From Cloeon dipterum (lineage: Eukaryota; Arthropoda; Insecta; Ephemeroptera; Baetidae): a stretch of DNA of 64,000 bases. Positions 1-11,686 of this stretch are shown one piece after another. The stretch is from positions 6,448,001 to 6,512,000 of the forward strand of contig NC_088788.1 in the NCBI RefSeq assembly GCF_949628265.1, in the 5' to 3' direction. A program made the position numbers and the translations under genes. Under the pieces are notes generated by a model. The model worked only from the letters and a program-made list of their open reading frames with translations, made no database searches and was not told the origin of the DNA. Within the stretch, counting starts at the first letter, position 1. Each line of letters begins with the position of its first letter.

Positions 1-751
1 TGCCTGCGATAGCGATCTTTGCCAGGAACCGATTTATTCATTCACAGGATGCAAAAGCAGCGAAATGCAAACTCACAGCAATGATCAATTCAGCGGTGTC
101 ATTTTCAACAAACAAACGTCAGGGAGGACAATCAATTACGCCGAAAACGGAGCAGCAAGGCTTCCCGCTGGCCGCCATAAACGTGTTGTTTTGTCTCGTT
201 TCATTACGTTCTCTGCGCTCGCAGACTCTCGCGTGTGTATCGAATTTCTTTCTCTCTATCTCTCCTTCGGTTCCGAGAGTCTTAATTGCTCATTGGTAGT
301 CCCGATCAGATAAAAGGCGAAAATAGTTTGACGACATGTTTATTTCAAAAGCGACGCACCGGTGTCGGCGACTAATTTAATTTTCAATGGCGCGCCCGCT
401 TCATTTTTCAGCGACTGTCACTCAAGGCGGAACTCGCCCAGCTGTATATTTTTTTGTTTCTGACAAAATTGATACAGCTCTTTTATCTTCTGGAATTGAA
501 TCTGCTCCACTTTTATAATGGCTCGTGACTCTTAAAATAATTCCATTGCTCGTCCTGGATGAGATGTTAAAAGGAATTAATACAATTTCACAACCTGTTA
601 TAGGCCAAAACTATGTTGTCACTTTTAATAAAAATTGTTGACGCCCTGTTGGCATAGATTTTCAGGTTTTTAATTAACTGTAATTGGGTCTTATCCTGAA
701 AACAGGGAAAAGTCAATGTGCATAGGTTAAAATATGAATTATTGCTCCAAA
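1..751. other. No gene recognised
   Basis: This is non-coding sequence. The first 450 bases are of mixed composition and the rest is AT-rich. Short open frames here have no splice partners and no family resemblance that I can see. Confidence 0.5.
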
Positions 752-1192
752 TTAAAGTGGAATGATACTGGGCAACAATTGAAAATTATTTAAATTGTTG
801 GATGCCTTAAACAATTGACCGATAAACAATTTGTTCAACAATTTGCAATAATAAAAAAGGACCTTCCTAGAGTTAAAATTCAAATTTTGCCAATTTTCTC
901 CAAAATTTACAGTGCTCAAACATATTTTCTTGGCCTATTCCGATTCCTCTCGTCGAGATCTGTCCAACGGTGTATGCCACTTACTAGGGAAACTCTTGGT
1001 TTTGAAATTAAATCGGATTTCAAGTAAGGAGACAACCAGTACCATTTGAAAAGCACGGTAACTTGCCAGCCAATTTTTTCAAAAATTACAATGCTTCTTA
1101 GGTCAATTTTGGCTTTAACTGAATCCTAAGGGACGAGTTTATGCATTGGCAACAAGCATTTTCCAGGCTTTTCCAGTATCATTCCTCTTTAA
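752..1192 (-). mobile_element. Family A TTAA-bounded MITE, copy 1
   Basis: This is a ~440-bp element with TTAA at both ends and ~20-bp terminal inverted repeats of the form AG(A/T)GGAATGATACTGG. It lies in the reverse of the orientation I call forward. The body matches the copies at 2153, 11243, 17774, 27366, 37809 and 56584 almost base for base. No transposase is encoded. TTAA ends are compatible with a piggyBac-type target duplication, but TTAA could also be part of the inverted repeat. Confidence 0.85.
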
Positions 1193-2152
1193 ATGAATCT
1201 AGTTAATAAGCTATTAATTTAACAGTAACTTTCTAAAGCTCATTCACTTTTGATTATCAAAATGTTATAACTTCATTAAATGACTTGAAATATTTATTAA
1301 AAATTTTAAACAGTTTTTGAAAAGACTTTCAATGATAAAATATTAAATGAATGAAATAAAAACATCCAAAATATTTAAAATGATTTTTATACATGCACAC
1401 AAAAATAGCTAGCTATTTAACAATATGACTCTTAAAAAATATAAAAAATGTAATAAAATTTAGTAATTTTATTACAAAGTGTCAAAAGAATTAAAAAACA
1501 CATGTGCATGACAAATCTACAAGCAAAATCAGCCTTTCACCCTGCACACGAAATGAATAAAAGCGTGAATCGGATTCGGGGCACGTTACAGCATGAGAGC
1601 TGCGTCTGCGGTGGGAAAATACGCAACGTGTTCGGTCGTCCGGCCGCGTCCTTGCGAGGATTGCGGGAGTGTCGCACTCGCGGCACATACTAAACAAGCG
1701 GGCGGACGCGTTTCTTTCTCTTTCTCCCAGCACGGTGCTGAGAATTATGCGGCTGCCAAATTTTGCACCGCGCGCGCTGCACAGGTTGAACGAACCAATT
1801 TAGTGGTCAAGGCCTTCGCAAGGTGACTGCCGCGATTGCACCACACACGCATCAAAAGCCAGCACCACATTGCAGGCACGTTTCAATGAGCACGAGCTAT
1901 TTTTACCTCTAATTCGGTGCTTGCTGTTTTAAATTTCGCATGAAATTCATCCAGCAGGAATTGCATCGTCGTGGGAGCGGTAAAATCAGAAATGTTGCGA
2001 ATAGCTCAACAACCAAACGCGAATTTCCTTGTTTCAAGAAAAGGGAAAATCAATTCAACAATTAAAACTCGTGTTTGATGAGCAATGCGCAGGTTTTTCC
2101 GAAACCATGACGATTTTTGCGACTTTTTTTAATTTTCTATAAATATTTTTTT
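1193..2152. other. Intergenic, with CpG-rich patch
   Basis: There is AT-rich sequence up to about 1550, then a CpG-rich patch around 1570-1830, then AT-rich sequence again. Overlapping open frames in the patch are explained by base composition. No coding exon is supported. Confidence 0.4.
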
Positions 2153-2590
2153 TTAAGAGGGATGATACTGGAAAAGCCTGGAAAATGCTTGTTGTCAATG
2201 CATAAACTCGTCTCTTAGGATTCAGTTAAAGCCTAAATTGACCTAAGAAGCACTGTCATTTTTTGAGAGAATTGGCTGGAAAGTTAGCGTGCTTTTCAAA
2301 TGGTAATGGCTGTCTCCTTACTTGAAATCCGATTTAATTTCAAAACCAAGAGTTTCCCCAAAGTGGCAAACACCGTTGGACAGATCTCGACGAGAGGAAT
2401 CGGAATATGCCAAGAAAATATGTTCAAGCTCTGTACATCTTGGAGAAAATTGGCAAAATTTGAATTTCTGTTGTAGGAAGGTCCTTTTTGTTATTGCAGA
2501 TTCTTGAAGAAATTGTTTATCGATAAATTATTAATTGCATCCAACAATTCAAATAATTTTCAATTGTTGCCCTGTATCATTCCACTTTAA
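2153..2590 (+). mobile_element. Family A TTAA-bounded MITE, copy 2
   Basis: A forward-orientation copy. The left end is slightly altered (TTAAGAGGGATGATACTGG) and the right end is CCACTTTAA. It lies directly beside the left edge of the duplicated lipocalin unit, which starts about ten bases beyond its right end. Confidence 0.85.
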
Positions 2591-2806
2591 GACTGTCAAA
2601 TTTTTTTCTTAATTTCTATTTTAATCAAGCCTGAACTAAAACCCATCTTAACCCGTTTAAAATTGGTTAAAACTTCGGTGGAAAATATTTTAATGAACCT
2701 TTGACTCATCTAAAAGAGATCTGATAATATTTAAAAACAATTAGGTTGAAATTGAAATATTTTAATGATTTACAAATAAGACATTCACAGAAAAAATATC
2801 ACAAAT

Positions 2807-3703
2807 TTAAGGATCTTCAGGGCAGTTGTCATTAGGGGTTATCTCCCACTCATCTGCAAGCTGGTTGGCAGCAATAACGCGTTCAATCTCAGCCAGAGTC
2901 ACGTCATCAGGGAACCTTTCACGGGTGATAACCCAAGCGTACTCTGAACATGATATTTAAATTAGGATTTGATTCAAACATTAAATTTTAAGACAGCTTA
3001 CGAAGATTTTCAGTGCCGAATTCAGTACAAGACCAGACAACGGAGTACCTCGTATAGTCAGTTTCCAAAACCCAGTAGGGCGAGACGTAGTCTGAGGAAG
3101 AAATTCAATGAAATTTAGAGAGTATATATTCTCTGGAACAACCAATTTTAACCAGGGATACAGGGAAAAGTAATTTTTTTTTTACAAAATTATTTGAATG
3201 TGTTGTTTATTTATTAGGGATTCAGGAATTCCTCTGATGACAATTATTTTTAGTTGCAATAAAATATACTAACCAACAGAGGGGAAGCTGACGAGCAACT
3301 TGGCTTCACCAGAGTCGCTGTCGACCGTGGCATATCCCAATATGGTTTCAGGCGCTTGGGACCTAAAATATCCATTCGAAATAAAAAAAAAACAATGTTG
3401 TATATGACTTACAGAGTATTGAACAGATAATTCCTGACGGCAACAGTTTCGTTGGGGCTGAGGGTGTAGGTGGCAGAGTTTCAGATGCCATATCCTTCGA
3501 AGAAGTTGTGGTACTTTTTCTGTTGATACCATCTGTCCAGACACTAAAGCCAAATTATCCATATTTACAAGATTTCCAGATTAATTTCTTACAGCAGGAA
3601 GGTCGAAGTTCTGTTGGACGGTCAGAGGGGGGCAGGGGCCGGGTTGGACGATTTGAGCACTCACTCCAACCAGGACGAGAGAAAACACGGCCAGGGAGAT
3701 CAT
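2807..3703 (-). pseudogene. Lipocalin (ApoD/Lazarillo-like) copy A, in-frame TGA
   Basis: Coding exons on the minus strand are 3593-3703, 3413-3543, 3274-3362, 3002-3091 and 2807-2943 (558 nt). All junctions are GT-AG and in phase with copy B. The predicted product starts with a signal peptide (MISLAVFSLVLVGVSA), then GPCPPLTVQQNFDLPA, the lipocalin first-strand region LDRWYQQKKY, the TDY motif (ETDYTRYSVV) and the C-terminal DNCPEDP. Codon 58 is TGA at 3481-3483, where copy B has TGC (Cys58). The tyrosine before LDRWYQ is also changed to Cys. Everything after the TGA stays open to a normal TAA. It is therefore a very young pseudogene, a polymorphic null, a sequence error, or (least likely) a recoded TGA. 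The family binds small hydrophobic ligands extracellularly. Compared with copy B it lacks three bases at the start of exon 4. Confidence 0.8.
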
Positions 3704-3990
3704 CTTAGTTTCTTTTTGAAAAAAATAATAATTTGAAGATTTAAAGGGTAATCTTTTGGAAATAGAATTTTAATTTTAGCTCTGAGCACCCTTTACAAAC
3801 ATATAAAGTTTGATTCTGGTGCGGTGAAAATTAATTAAATAAAAAAAATAGTCAGAATCCCTTCAAATTTAAAACTTAAACCGTGTGAAAATAGTCAACC
3901 TTCCAAATTATATTTACCTCTCTGCTGATGCTTTTCAGTTGTGGTCAAGATGCACAGTGTCAAGCCAAGCAAACAGGCTTGCTTTTATAT
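3704..3990 (-). promoter_or_regulatory. Promoter and 5'UTR of lipocalin copy A
   Basis: A TATA box (ATATAAAAGC read on the minus strand, 3981-3990) is followed about 30 bases later by the probable start. A short non-coding exon ends at 3918 with the donor GAG|GTAAAT. A 5'UTR intron of about 200 bases then runs to an acceptor just before AAACTAAG-ATG. The same arrangement is present in copy B. Confidence 0.65.
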
Positions 3991-4491
3991 CAATGATAAC
4001 AAACGCACGCAAATAAAAAAACAGTGATGAAGCTTTTTTTAAGATTAATCTCCGTGATAAACACCGCTAAATAAAGTGATGTAATGATGACTCAATTTTG
4101 GCCTAAAAAGTCCTTTGTCTATTTATGTCATTAAAATTTGATAGCATATATTATAATGTTCCCTTAGCCAAACCTAGAGAAGCAAACTACGAGGATTTTG
4201 TTGCGTATAGCCTATGTTATGTGCGTAATCGATTTAATACCTCGTCTGTACAGATTGATTATCAGTCACGATGATATGCTAAATTTGGGTGGTGAGATAT
4301 AACAGGTGGCGCGTTGCCTGGACTACGTGCACCTGTGCTAATAGATAACGAGTGGAACAAATAAACAGATCTGATACTGACGAATTTTTTCTAAGTTTCA
4401 ATTTTAATTTAGCCTGAACTAAAACCATCTTCAACCGTTTAAAATTCGATTAAATTGGCTAAAAAATCTGAGCTTGCAAATTATCAAAATA

Positions 4492-4497
4492 TTTATT
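4492..4497 (-). terminator. Poly(A) signal of lipocalin copy B
   Basis: AATAAA on the minus strand, about 135 bases downstream of the TAA of copy B. Confidence 0.5.
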
Positions 4498-4630
4498 TCA
4501 CTCTCCAAAAAGAGATCTGATAATATTTAAATTCAATAAAGTTGGAAATGAATTAAACATTCAGTGTTCTGTTTTTTGCAAAATTTTAATGATTTACAGT
4601 TAAGACATTCGCAGGAAAAATATCACATGT

Positions 4631-5610
4631 TTAAGGATCTTCTGGGCAGTTGTCATTGGGGGTTATCTCCCACCGATCCGCAAGTTGGTTGTCGGCAATC
4701 ACGCGTTCAATCTCAGCCAGGGTCGCGTCATCAGGGAACCTTTCGCGGGTGAGAACCCAAGCGAACTCTAAACATGACATTTAAATTAAAATTTGATTCA
4801 AACATTAAAATTTAAGACAGCTTACGAAGATTTTCAGTGGCGAATTCAGAACAAGACCAGACAACGGAGAACCTTGTATAGTCAGTTTCCAAAACCCAGT
4901 AGGGCGAATCGTAGTTTCCTGAGGAAGAAATTTAATTATATTTAGAGAGGATTCTTTCAAATTACCAATTTTAACCAGGGATAAGAGGAAAAATAAAAAT
5001 GTGTTTCAAAAAATTATTTGGCTCTGTTGCAACCGTCGAAACCATCGAAATTAAAAAAAAATTGCAGAACTAGCCTATTTATAATGCAGTAAAACTATTA
5101 TTTATTATTAATTTCCATAATGATAGTTTTTAGTAAAATTATAAAACGCTTAAAATGTACTAACCGACAGATGGGAAGCTGACGAGCAACTTGGCTTCTC
5201 CAGAGTCGCTGCCGACCGTGGCATATCCCAAAATGGTGTCAGGCTCTTGGGTCCTATAACAAGAATTTGAAATCAAGAAAAAAAAAACGAAAATATGTAT
5301 GGCATACACAGTGTTGAAAAGATAGTTCCTGACGGCAACAGTTTCGTTGGGGTTGAGGGTGTAGGTGGCAGTGTTGCAGATGCCATTTTCCTCAAAGTAG
5401 TTGAAGTACTTCTTCTGTTGATACCATCTGTCCAGATACTAAAGCAAAAATTATCCATTTTTACAAGATTTCCAGATTAAATGGGTTGAATTTTCTTACA
5501 GCAGGAAGGTCGAAGTTCTGTTGGACGGTCAGAGGGGGGCAGGGACCAGGCTGGATGATTTGAGTACTCGCTCCAACCAGGACGAGAGAGAACACGGCCA
5601 GGGAGATCAT
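4631..5610 (-). CDS. Secreted lipocalin (ApoD/Lazarillo-like), copy B
   Basis: Coding exons are 5500-5610, 5308-5438, 5165-5253, 4826-4918 and 4631-4767. All have GT-AG borders and the 561 nt stay in frame for 186 aa. Residues 1-16 form a signal peptide. The lipocalin first conserved region is FDLPAYLDRWYQQKKYFNYF (residues 33-52), with Asp in place of the usual Gly of G-x-W. The second, TDY (122-124), sits in YWVLETDYTRFSVV, and the third is the Arg-rich strand LTRERFPDD. Cys24, Cys58, Cys133 and Cys182 fit the two disulfides of the ApoD group. The predicted product is an extracellular beta-barrel carrier of small hydrophobic molecules; the actual ligand cannot be read from sequence. The start ATG follows the signal-peptide pattern and a short 5'UTR exon. 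The neighbour to the left is its duplicate, copy A, broken by a TGA. Confidence 0.88.
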
Positions 5611-6140
5611 CTTTTGTTTCTTGATTTGAGAGAAAAATATTTTTGAAATAGAATTTTAATTTTTGCTCTGAGAATCCTTAAAAATTAAATGTACAAAATC
5701 TTTCCCCATAAAATTTATAATGATTTAAAATCAAAACTCCACCGGACGCCATATCTGCGCGTCGCACGAATCTGGACCCCGCTGAGCAATAATCAGACAT
5801 TTTTCTCTGGACATCCTTTAAAAAATTAATGTACACGATTTACTCAAAAAGATTAAATCGTAATTAAATTCAAAATTATTCAGAGAGACCTATTGATTTA
5901 GAACTGGAAAGCTCTTTTGTAAAGAGCCAAGAGAGAAAGGAAAGTTACTACGAATAAAATTTGGTTCTGTTGCAGTGAGAAAATTAATTTAAAAACAAAA
6001 TAAATGTGGTCAGAATCCCTTCAAAATTAAATCTTAGGCTAGTTTGAAAACAGTCAACCCTCCAAAAAATATTTACCTCTTCTGATGCTTTTCAGTTGTG
6101 GTCAAGATGCACAGTGTCAAGCCAAGCAAAGGGGCTTGCT
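5611..6140 (-). promoter_or_regulatory. Promoter and 5'UTR of lipocalin copy B
   Basis: The TATA box (ATATAAAAGC on the minus strand, about 6128-6137) is followed by a non-coding exon ending at 6077 with a GTAAAT donor. A ~455-base 5'UTR intron runs to an acceptor just upstream of AAACAAAAG-ATG. The intron contains a hAT-like fragment (5736-5784) absent from copy A. Confidence 0.65.
5736..5784 (-). mobile_element. Terminal fragment of hAT-like MITE (family D)
   Basis: This matches, in reverse, the first ~50 bases of the elements at 12842 and 32978, including the terminal CAGCGGGGTC. It is a solo end with no second terminus nearby. It sits in the 5'UTR intron of lipocalin copy B. Confidence 0.75.
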
Positions 6141-6511
6141 TTTATATCAATGAATTATTTCGATAACAAACGCACGCGAATCAAACAAACAGAGATAAAT
6201 ATTTTTTAGTGATAAACAACGCTAAATGTTATGTAATGATGACTCAATTTTGGTCTAAAATCGTCCTTTGTCTATTTGTATCATTAAAATCTGATAGCAT
6301 ATTCTAAAATGTTCCCTTAGCCAATCCTAGAGAAGCAAACTACGCGGATTTTGTTGCGTAACCTGAATGTAATGAGCGTAATCAAACGTAGACCTCTGTA
6401 CAGATTGATTATCAGTCACGTGTTAGCTGAATTTGGGTGGCACGTTGCCTGGACTACGTGCACCTGTGCTTATTGATAACGAGTAGAACAAGTAAACAGA
6501 TCTGAATTCCT

Positions 6512-8511
6512 TTTGATCTTTCGGTCTATTCTTGAGCTGCAGGAAATTTTTATTCTTCAAGTTTCTTAAATTAATTAATTCCTCTCCAGGAAGATTTTGT
6601 CAACTTATAGAGTTTTTACAAGACCATTCAGGCTATACTTATAGTCATTATACGTCAAAATTGCAAGTCTAGTTGATTTATTAAAGGAATTTCGCCTTGC
6701 GGGAAAAGGATGCATCCGCTCTGGGATGGAATTTCATCACGACTCGTCGAGGTTTGGCTCTCGCGCCAATTATGAATGGTTTTCCTGCCGCCTGCCGTGG
6801 CACCTGACTCACCTTACCATTTCCTGCCTTTGCCTCTAGATAGTCTAGATGCCTTCTTAGGAAAGCAATGAAGCAATGATCCGGCTTTAAAATACGAAAC
6901 AAAGGGATTACAATTAATTGAAATTTTTACGATAATCTTAATTAAAAATTAATTAAAATTGAATAAATAACTCCGGTTAAATCCATATAATTAATTTTGA
7001 TCGTATCTCTTTTAGAATTTATAAACTGTTTCATAATTTTCCCTCTTTAAAAAATTTTGATATCGTAAAATCGCGGTAGCTCGTAAACACGTCTTTAAGC
7101 TAAGCACACAATTGCACCGATAAGAAATAAAAGCTAATTGAACAGCAGTTAAAGCGGTCGTAAATCTAAATTTTCTTGCTCCTTCCTGGAAATTCCGCTC
7201 CTTTCAAATTAACGCGTTGAACCTTTTGTGCGCGCGGTGCTAAATGGTGCGAGGCCTTCTCGAGAGTGCGGGAAAAGCCGTAATTAAAGCAGAAAACAAG
7301 GCATTAACAAGATAATTAAGGAATGCAGGATAGCTACTTGAAAATCCGAATTTGCATATCCTGCACGCACGCACTCGGCGACGGAAAAACACACAAATAA
7401 ATATAAATCGTACGTATCAAGCTCGTGCAATTGCACACTCAGCTCTTAATAAGGTCTCGGCCTGCGAGTTTATTAAAATATGCAGTGCGTTGAAAATTTA
7501 TTGGGGCTACGACAATTATTTTAATTTGCTGCACGTAGCAAGCGGCCAATTAAGAATAAGCGAGTCGCTGCGCGGCTCGTCGTCGTCGTCGGCTGTATGC
7601 GCAGCGAAATAATTGAAATAATTTATATCGCGCACTCGCCTGCCTTTTTTCCCCGAGACCACCAAAGTTGACACATCAATCCTTTTTCTTTCTCTCTTTG
7701 CTTCTCTTTCTTCGGTTGGCTGCTCTTATTGAGTCATTATGTAAGCACGCATTTGCCAATAATTACACATTATATACGCTTCTTTTGTGCATTAATATTG
7801 GACAAACAATGCTGCGAGGCGCAAAAAAGCGGCTGAGTGCCTGCTTTTAATGGTCGAGCATTAAGTTTCGCGCTACGCACACACACAGGCCGTATAATTA
7901 GCCGTCATTAAAGGTAATTTTAATGTCATTCAAAACCATTTTCAGCCTTTGAACACACGCGTCTCATCGCCTCTCACAGCACTAAAAATACATATACAGA
8001 CGGCTTATTTGATTTAATTTGGCTGGGGTTTGAATACGTTTATGATTTTCAAATTTGGATCTGTGTGTACTTCTTTTTGCGAGAAAATAAATAAAACAGT
8101 TTAAGGAATTCTGCAAACAATGTTAATCAAAGAGATTTTATAATTTTTTAAAATTTCTGCTCTTAATTTAGCAGAAGCTGTAATATTAACTTAATTTATC
8201 GCTGAAATTTGTGCAATATAAATTTGCAAAAAAATATAACATTGAACGACTTTCAATTTAGGACTAAATGTTAGTCTTTAAGAATAATTTATTAGACCCC
8301 GGCGTTCCTTTAAATGTTCCAACTCTGTAAATTCTACTCATTTTCCGTGCTTGTGAAGACAGTTGAATATTTGTCATATTTAAAATATCCCCGACAAAAA
8401 TGTATAGGTGAAATGATAAAATTATTTAAATTTTTTAAATTGCACCATTTGCATTCAATATTCCATCTCCATAACCCCACACTGAGCAATTCAGAGCAGA
8501 GCTGCGACAAT
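6512..8511. other. Intergenic, mixed AT-rich and CpG-rich
   Basis: This stretch separates the lipocalin pair from the unrecognised plus-strand gene. CpG-rich sections lie around 7180-7280 and 7540-7650, with an octamer ATTTGCAT at 7350-7357. A minus-strand open frame at 6681-6902 (73 codons) has no supporting splice structure or recognisable family. I see no other gene. Confidence 0.4.
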
Positions 8512-10718
8512 ATGGCATCGAAAACCTCGTTTCCCACTGGAATTTTCGGTAAAGAAGGTGAGAAATATTTGAATTTAGCAAAATCTACAGTTTTAAAAGA
8601 CATTTTACTCAGAGGATCTCAAACTTCAGCCCTCGGAGAGCAGCGCATTCCCTTTCTTTATCCCAATCGAGTAGGTTATAAATTTTACTAAGGATGACAC
8701 GAAATAATTTAAATAATTGATGTCCAACGCAGGCACCATGGGATGAATATAGCAGCGATTAGAGATAACAACAGAGAGGCCTGGGGATACGCAACTAATT
8801 TTTTACTCAGCAGCAAGGCACGCGGATTTCTACAGTGGAAAAAGTTTGAGGAGCAAATAATCCGATCGGAGGGCTCAACAATTCTAGGCAAGCCACATAT
8901 TTCAAATATTCTGCAGGTACGTGAAATAATATTTTTACAAACGCTTTTTTTAATTGGTTCGCTTTTTTCTAGCATATTCCTTTCGACTTTGATGTTGAAA
9001 ATGACGTCCTATTTGATGTTCCCGTGGAGTCAACCATTTTGGTCCAACTGCCGTTCCAGCCTGCCTTGCTATTCCAGTGGCTGACTTGTTTAATGCACCA
9101 TGTTTGGACATTTGAAAATTGCATGTCTGCATTTTACAATTTGCCAGTTCCCGAGAAATTCAAGCCGCATTTATTGAGCTTGCACGAGCTCTTAAAGACA
9201 ACTCATCACAATATTGGATATCTTTTTGACCATCTTCAACTCCAAGTAAAGACTGAAACTGAAATATTTGTTGACAACTTGAAGAATTTCGATATTATGT
9301 TGAAAGAACTTGTGCCTTTTATCGCGTTTTGGGTTGATGGTAATGGTCGAGATCACACGGATCACTTAAAAATGGAATGCTGGCAAAATTGGAAATCCGA
9401 TGTCCAGCTTTTCCAATTGAAGAAAGAAATCATGCCACTTAAAAATAGGAACTTCTTGTTCAACCCGGATTTCTGGAGGGGGCCTCACCAAGACGACCTG
9501 AAACTCTTTGGAAACTCGAATTCTGAGCAACTTGTCAAAGTGCAAATTACGACACACGATGAGAATCTAAAAAATCTCTCTCGTCGCCATGAAATTAAAA
9601 AATACCTGAACGAGAAATTCAGCTCAGAAGCCATTAAAAACTTGAACCTAGACGTTTTAAAAAAGGATCGTGCCTTTTTGAAGATTATTTGTAAAGCGAA
9701 GAACTCAGAACGTATGCTTTCTGTGTTAATTATAGGTTAAATAACTGAAATATTTTTTTTTTCAGAACTGTGGAAGCTGACACACACCGAAAATGAAGAT
9801 AGACCAGGAATTTTAGGCGATATTCTTGCGATCAATGCTTTTAATGATTATCAAGATGCGCTTATGGAGGTCGCTAGTTGGATTGTCAATGAGTTCAAAA
9901 TGTCGTCGCCGAAGCATTTCGGCATCGAAGGATTAACTCCAAAAGGAAAATTGGACATTGATTATCTCTCGCAGGTTGTAGAAAATTCTAAGGATGTCAC
10001 TTACAGCCTTCAAGGCGTATTACAGTCGATTTGGAAGCTTGACTTTACTCAAGAGAAATCAAAACAAAATACAATTTTTGAACAATCCGGCAAGAAATTT
10101 GAGGTAATTAATTGTGATTGAAATTAAAAAAAAAAACTAAATCCAATGTTGATTACCAAGTTCTGTTAAATTTTCAACTATCAATATTATTCTCTCTCTT
10201 TGCAGGCTCGGATAAGAGAAATAGTAATGAACTGCATTGACACCCATTTAAAAATAGAAAATTTTGAAGAAAAGAAGGATGAAGTGCTGAGAGATTGGCA
10301 AGTGGTCCAGTATTTGCTACCGTGCTTCGTCGCTTCGTATCTTGATTGGTGTGAAACTGTACCGCAAGTAGATTTGCGTGATAGGAAGAGGTACGAAAAG
10401 TTTATAGACGAACTTATAAAGACGTACGAGCAAAAAGACGGGATTAGGAAATCCTCGTGGCTAAACGTAATGAAGGACGTCGATTCAATTCCCGCTCTGA
10501 GAGAATCTCACTACGATGATAATAACAAGAAGCTACTGAGTTCCTTTGACGAAGTTTCAAGCATTATGCAGCAGATAATATTCTGTCCAGATCTGAAGAT
10601 GCTCTACGAAGATCGGATAAATAGCACCAAAGAAAGCACTTCGTGCACTTATTGGAAGTGGCTCATGTGGGACTTTTTCAGCAAATTGAATCATGCGTTT
10701 CTTTTATCAAATATGTAA
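8512..10718 (+). CDS. Unrecognised five-exon gene, ~607-aa protein
   Basis: Proposed exons are 8512-8557, 8753-8916, 8973-9735, 9766-10103 and 10206-10718. Their 1824 nt keep one open frame of 607 codons plus TAA. Introns 2-4 have clear GT-AG borders, with pyrimidine-rich acceptors (TTTTTTCTAG, TTTTTTTTCAG, CTCTTTGCAG) and phases 0, 1 and 0. Exon 1 to exon 2 is less certain: the acceptor GAATATAG lacks a pyrimidine tract, and translation could instead begin at ATG 8743. I do not recognise the protein. It looks soluble and mainly alpha-helical, rich in Lys, Glu, Leu and Trp, with no signal peptide, membrane span, zinc finger or repeat that I can see. Long open exons with consistent phases make chance unlikely, so this is probably a real, perhaps lineage-restricted gene. 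The next element downstream is a family A MITE. Confidence 0.62.
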
Positions 10719-11242
10719 AGTCCTTAATTTAATAATCTAAATAACTGACTGTTTATTCATCAACCATCAGGGAAGAATCAACAAATGCCTAAATTTCCTG
10801 CAAATATTCAGTTGATCAAATCTTTTTACCTATAAAATGTTGAACTGGCCCATCTGAGCTGAAATTTCACTCATTTAATTGATTAGTCATTTCATTTTTA
10901 CTAATATTTTTATTGATTGCAATCAAGTTTCTTTGTGTACTTTAGTGAAGCGACCCTGGAATTTTTAACAGCGCGTCTTCTTTTATGTAAAGGCACAATC
11001 TGCTATACTGTATTTTTAGATTGCATCAAATATACTACAATTTAATTAATGAATATTGTATATTTTATTTAAAAATACCACATTTTCAGTATCTATTAAT
11101 TGAGTACTGCCGCTGGATACTAAATAAAAATAATGCGCATTTTGAAATACATTTACGCTCACTACATATTGCCAAACTGCACGTTAATTCGTACCAACAA
11201 TAAGGTAATTAAATTTAATTTCAATTGTTCGCATAAACCGAC
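10719..11242. other. 3' flank of the unrecognised gene
   Basis: AT-rich sequence with no further exon. No AATAAA lies close to the stop codon, so the 3' end of the transcript is undefined. Confidence 0.4.
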
Positions 11243-11686
11243 TTAAAGTGGAATGATACTGGGCAACAATTGAAAATTATTTAAATTGTTGGATGCCTTA
11301 AACAATTGACCGATAAACAATTTGTTCAACAATTTGCAATAATAAAAAAATGACCTTCCTACAATAAAAATTCAAATTTTGCCAATTTTCTCCAAAATTT
11401 ACAGTGCTTGAACATATTTTCTTGGCACATTCCGATTCCTCTCGTCGAGATCTGTCCAATTGTGTATGCCACTTATTGGGGAAACTCTTGGTTTTGAAAT
11501 TAAATCGGATTTCAAGTAAGGAGACAGCCATTTACCATTTGAAAAGCACAGTAACTTTCCAGCCAATTTTCTCAAAAAATTACGGTGCTTCTTAGGTGAA
11601 TTTAGGTTTTAACTGAATCGTAAGGGACGAGTTTATGCATTGGCAACAACCATTTTCCAGGCTTTTCCAATATCATTTCTTTTTAA
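11243..11686 (-). mobile_element. Family A TTAA-bounded MITE, copy 3
   Basis: A near-complete reverse-orientation copy, from TTAAAGTGGAATGATACTGG to a slightly diverged end (ATATCATTTCTTTTTAA). TTAA is present on both sides. Confidence 0.85.

Larger units (their letters stand above)
2600..6511 (-). repeat. Tandem duplication carrying two lipocalin genes
   Basis: Two direct units, about 2600-4377 and 4378-6511, align along their whole length: 3' flank, five coding exons, introns, 5'UTR intron, TATA promoter and several hundred bases upstream. Both units end upstream in a near-identical stretch finishing AACAGATCTGA (near 4371 and 6507). Because promoters and 3' flanks are shared, this was segmental duplication rather than retroposition. 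The right unit is longer mainly because of insertions in its introns, including a hAT-like fragment at 5736. Confidence 0.85.

Noticed and set aside
6681..6902. A 73-codon minus-strand frame with an AATAAA-like sequence just after its stop
   Set aside because: No recognisable family, no splice structure and no promoter signals.
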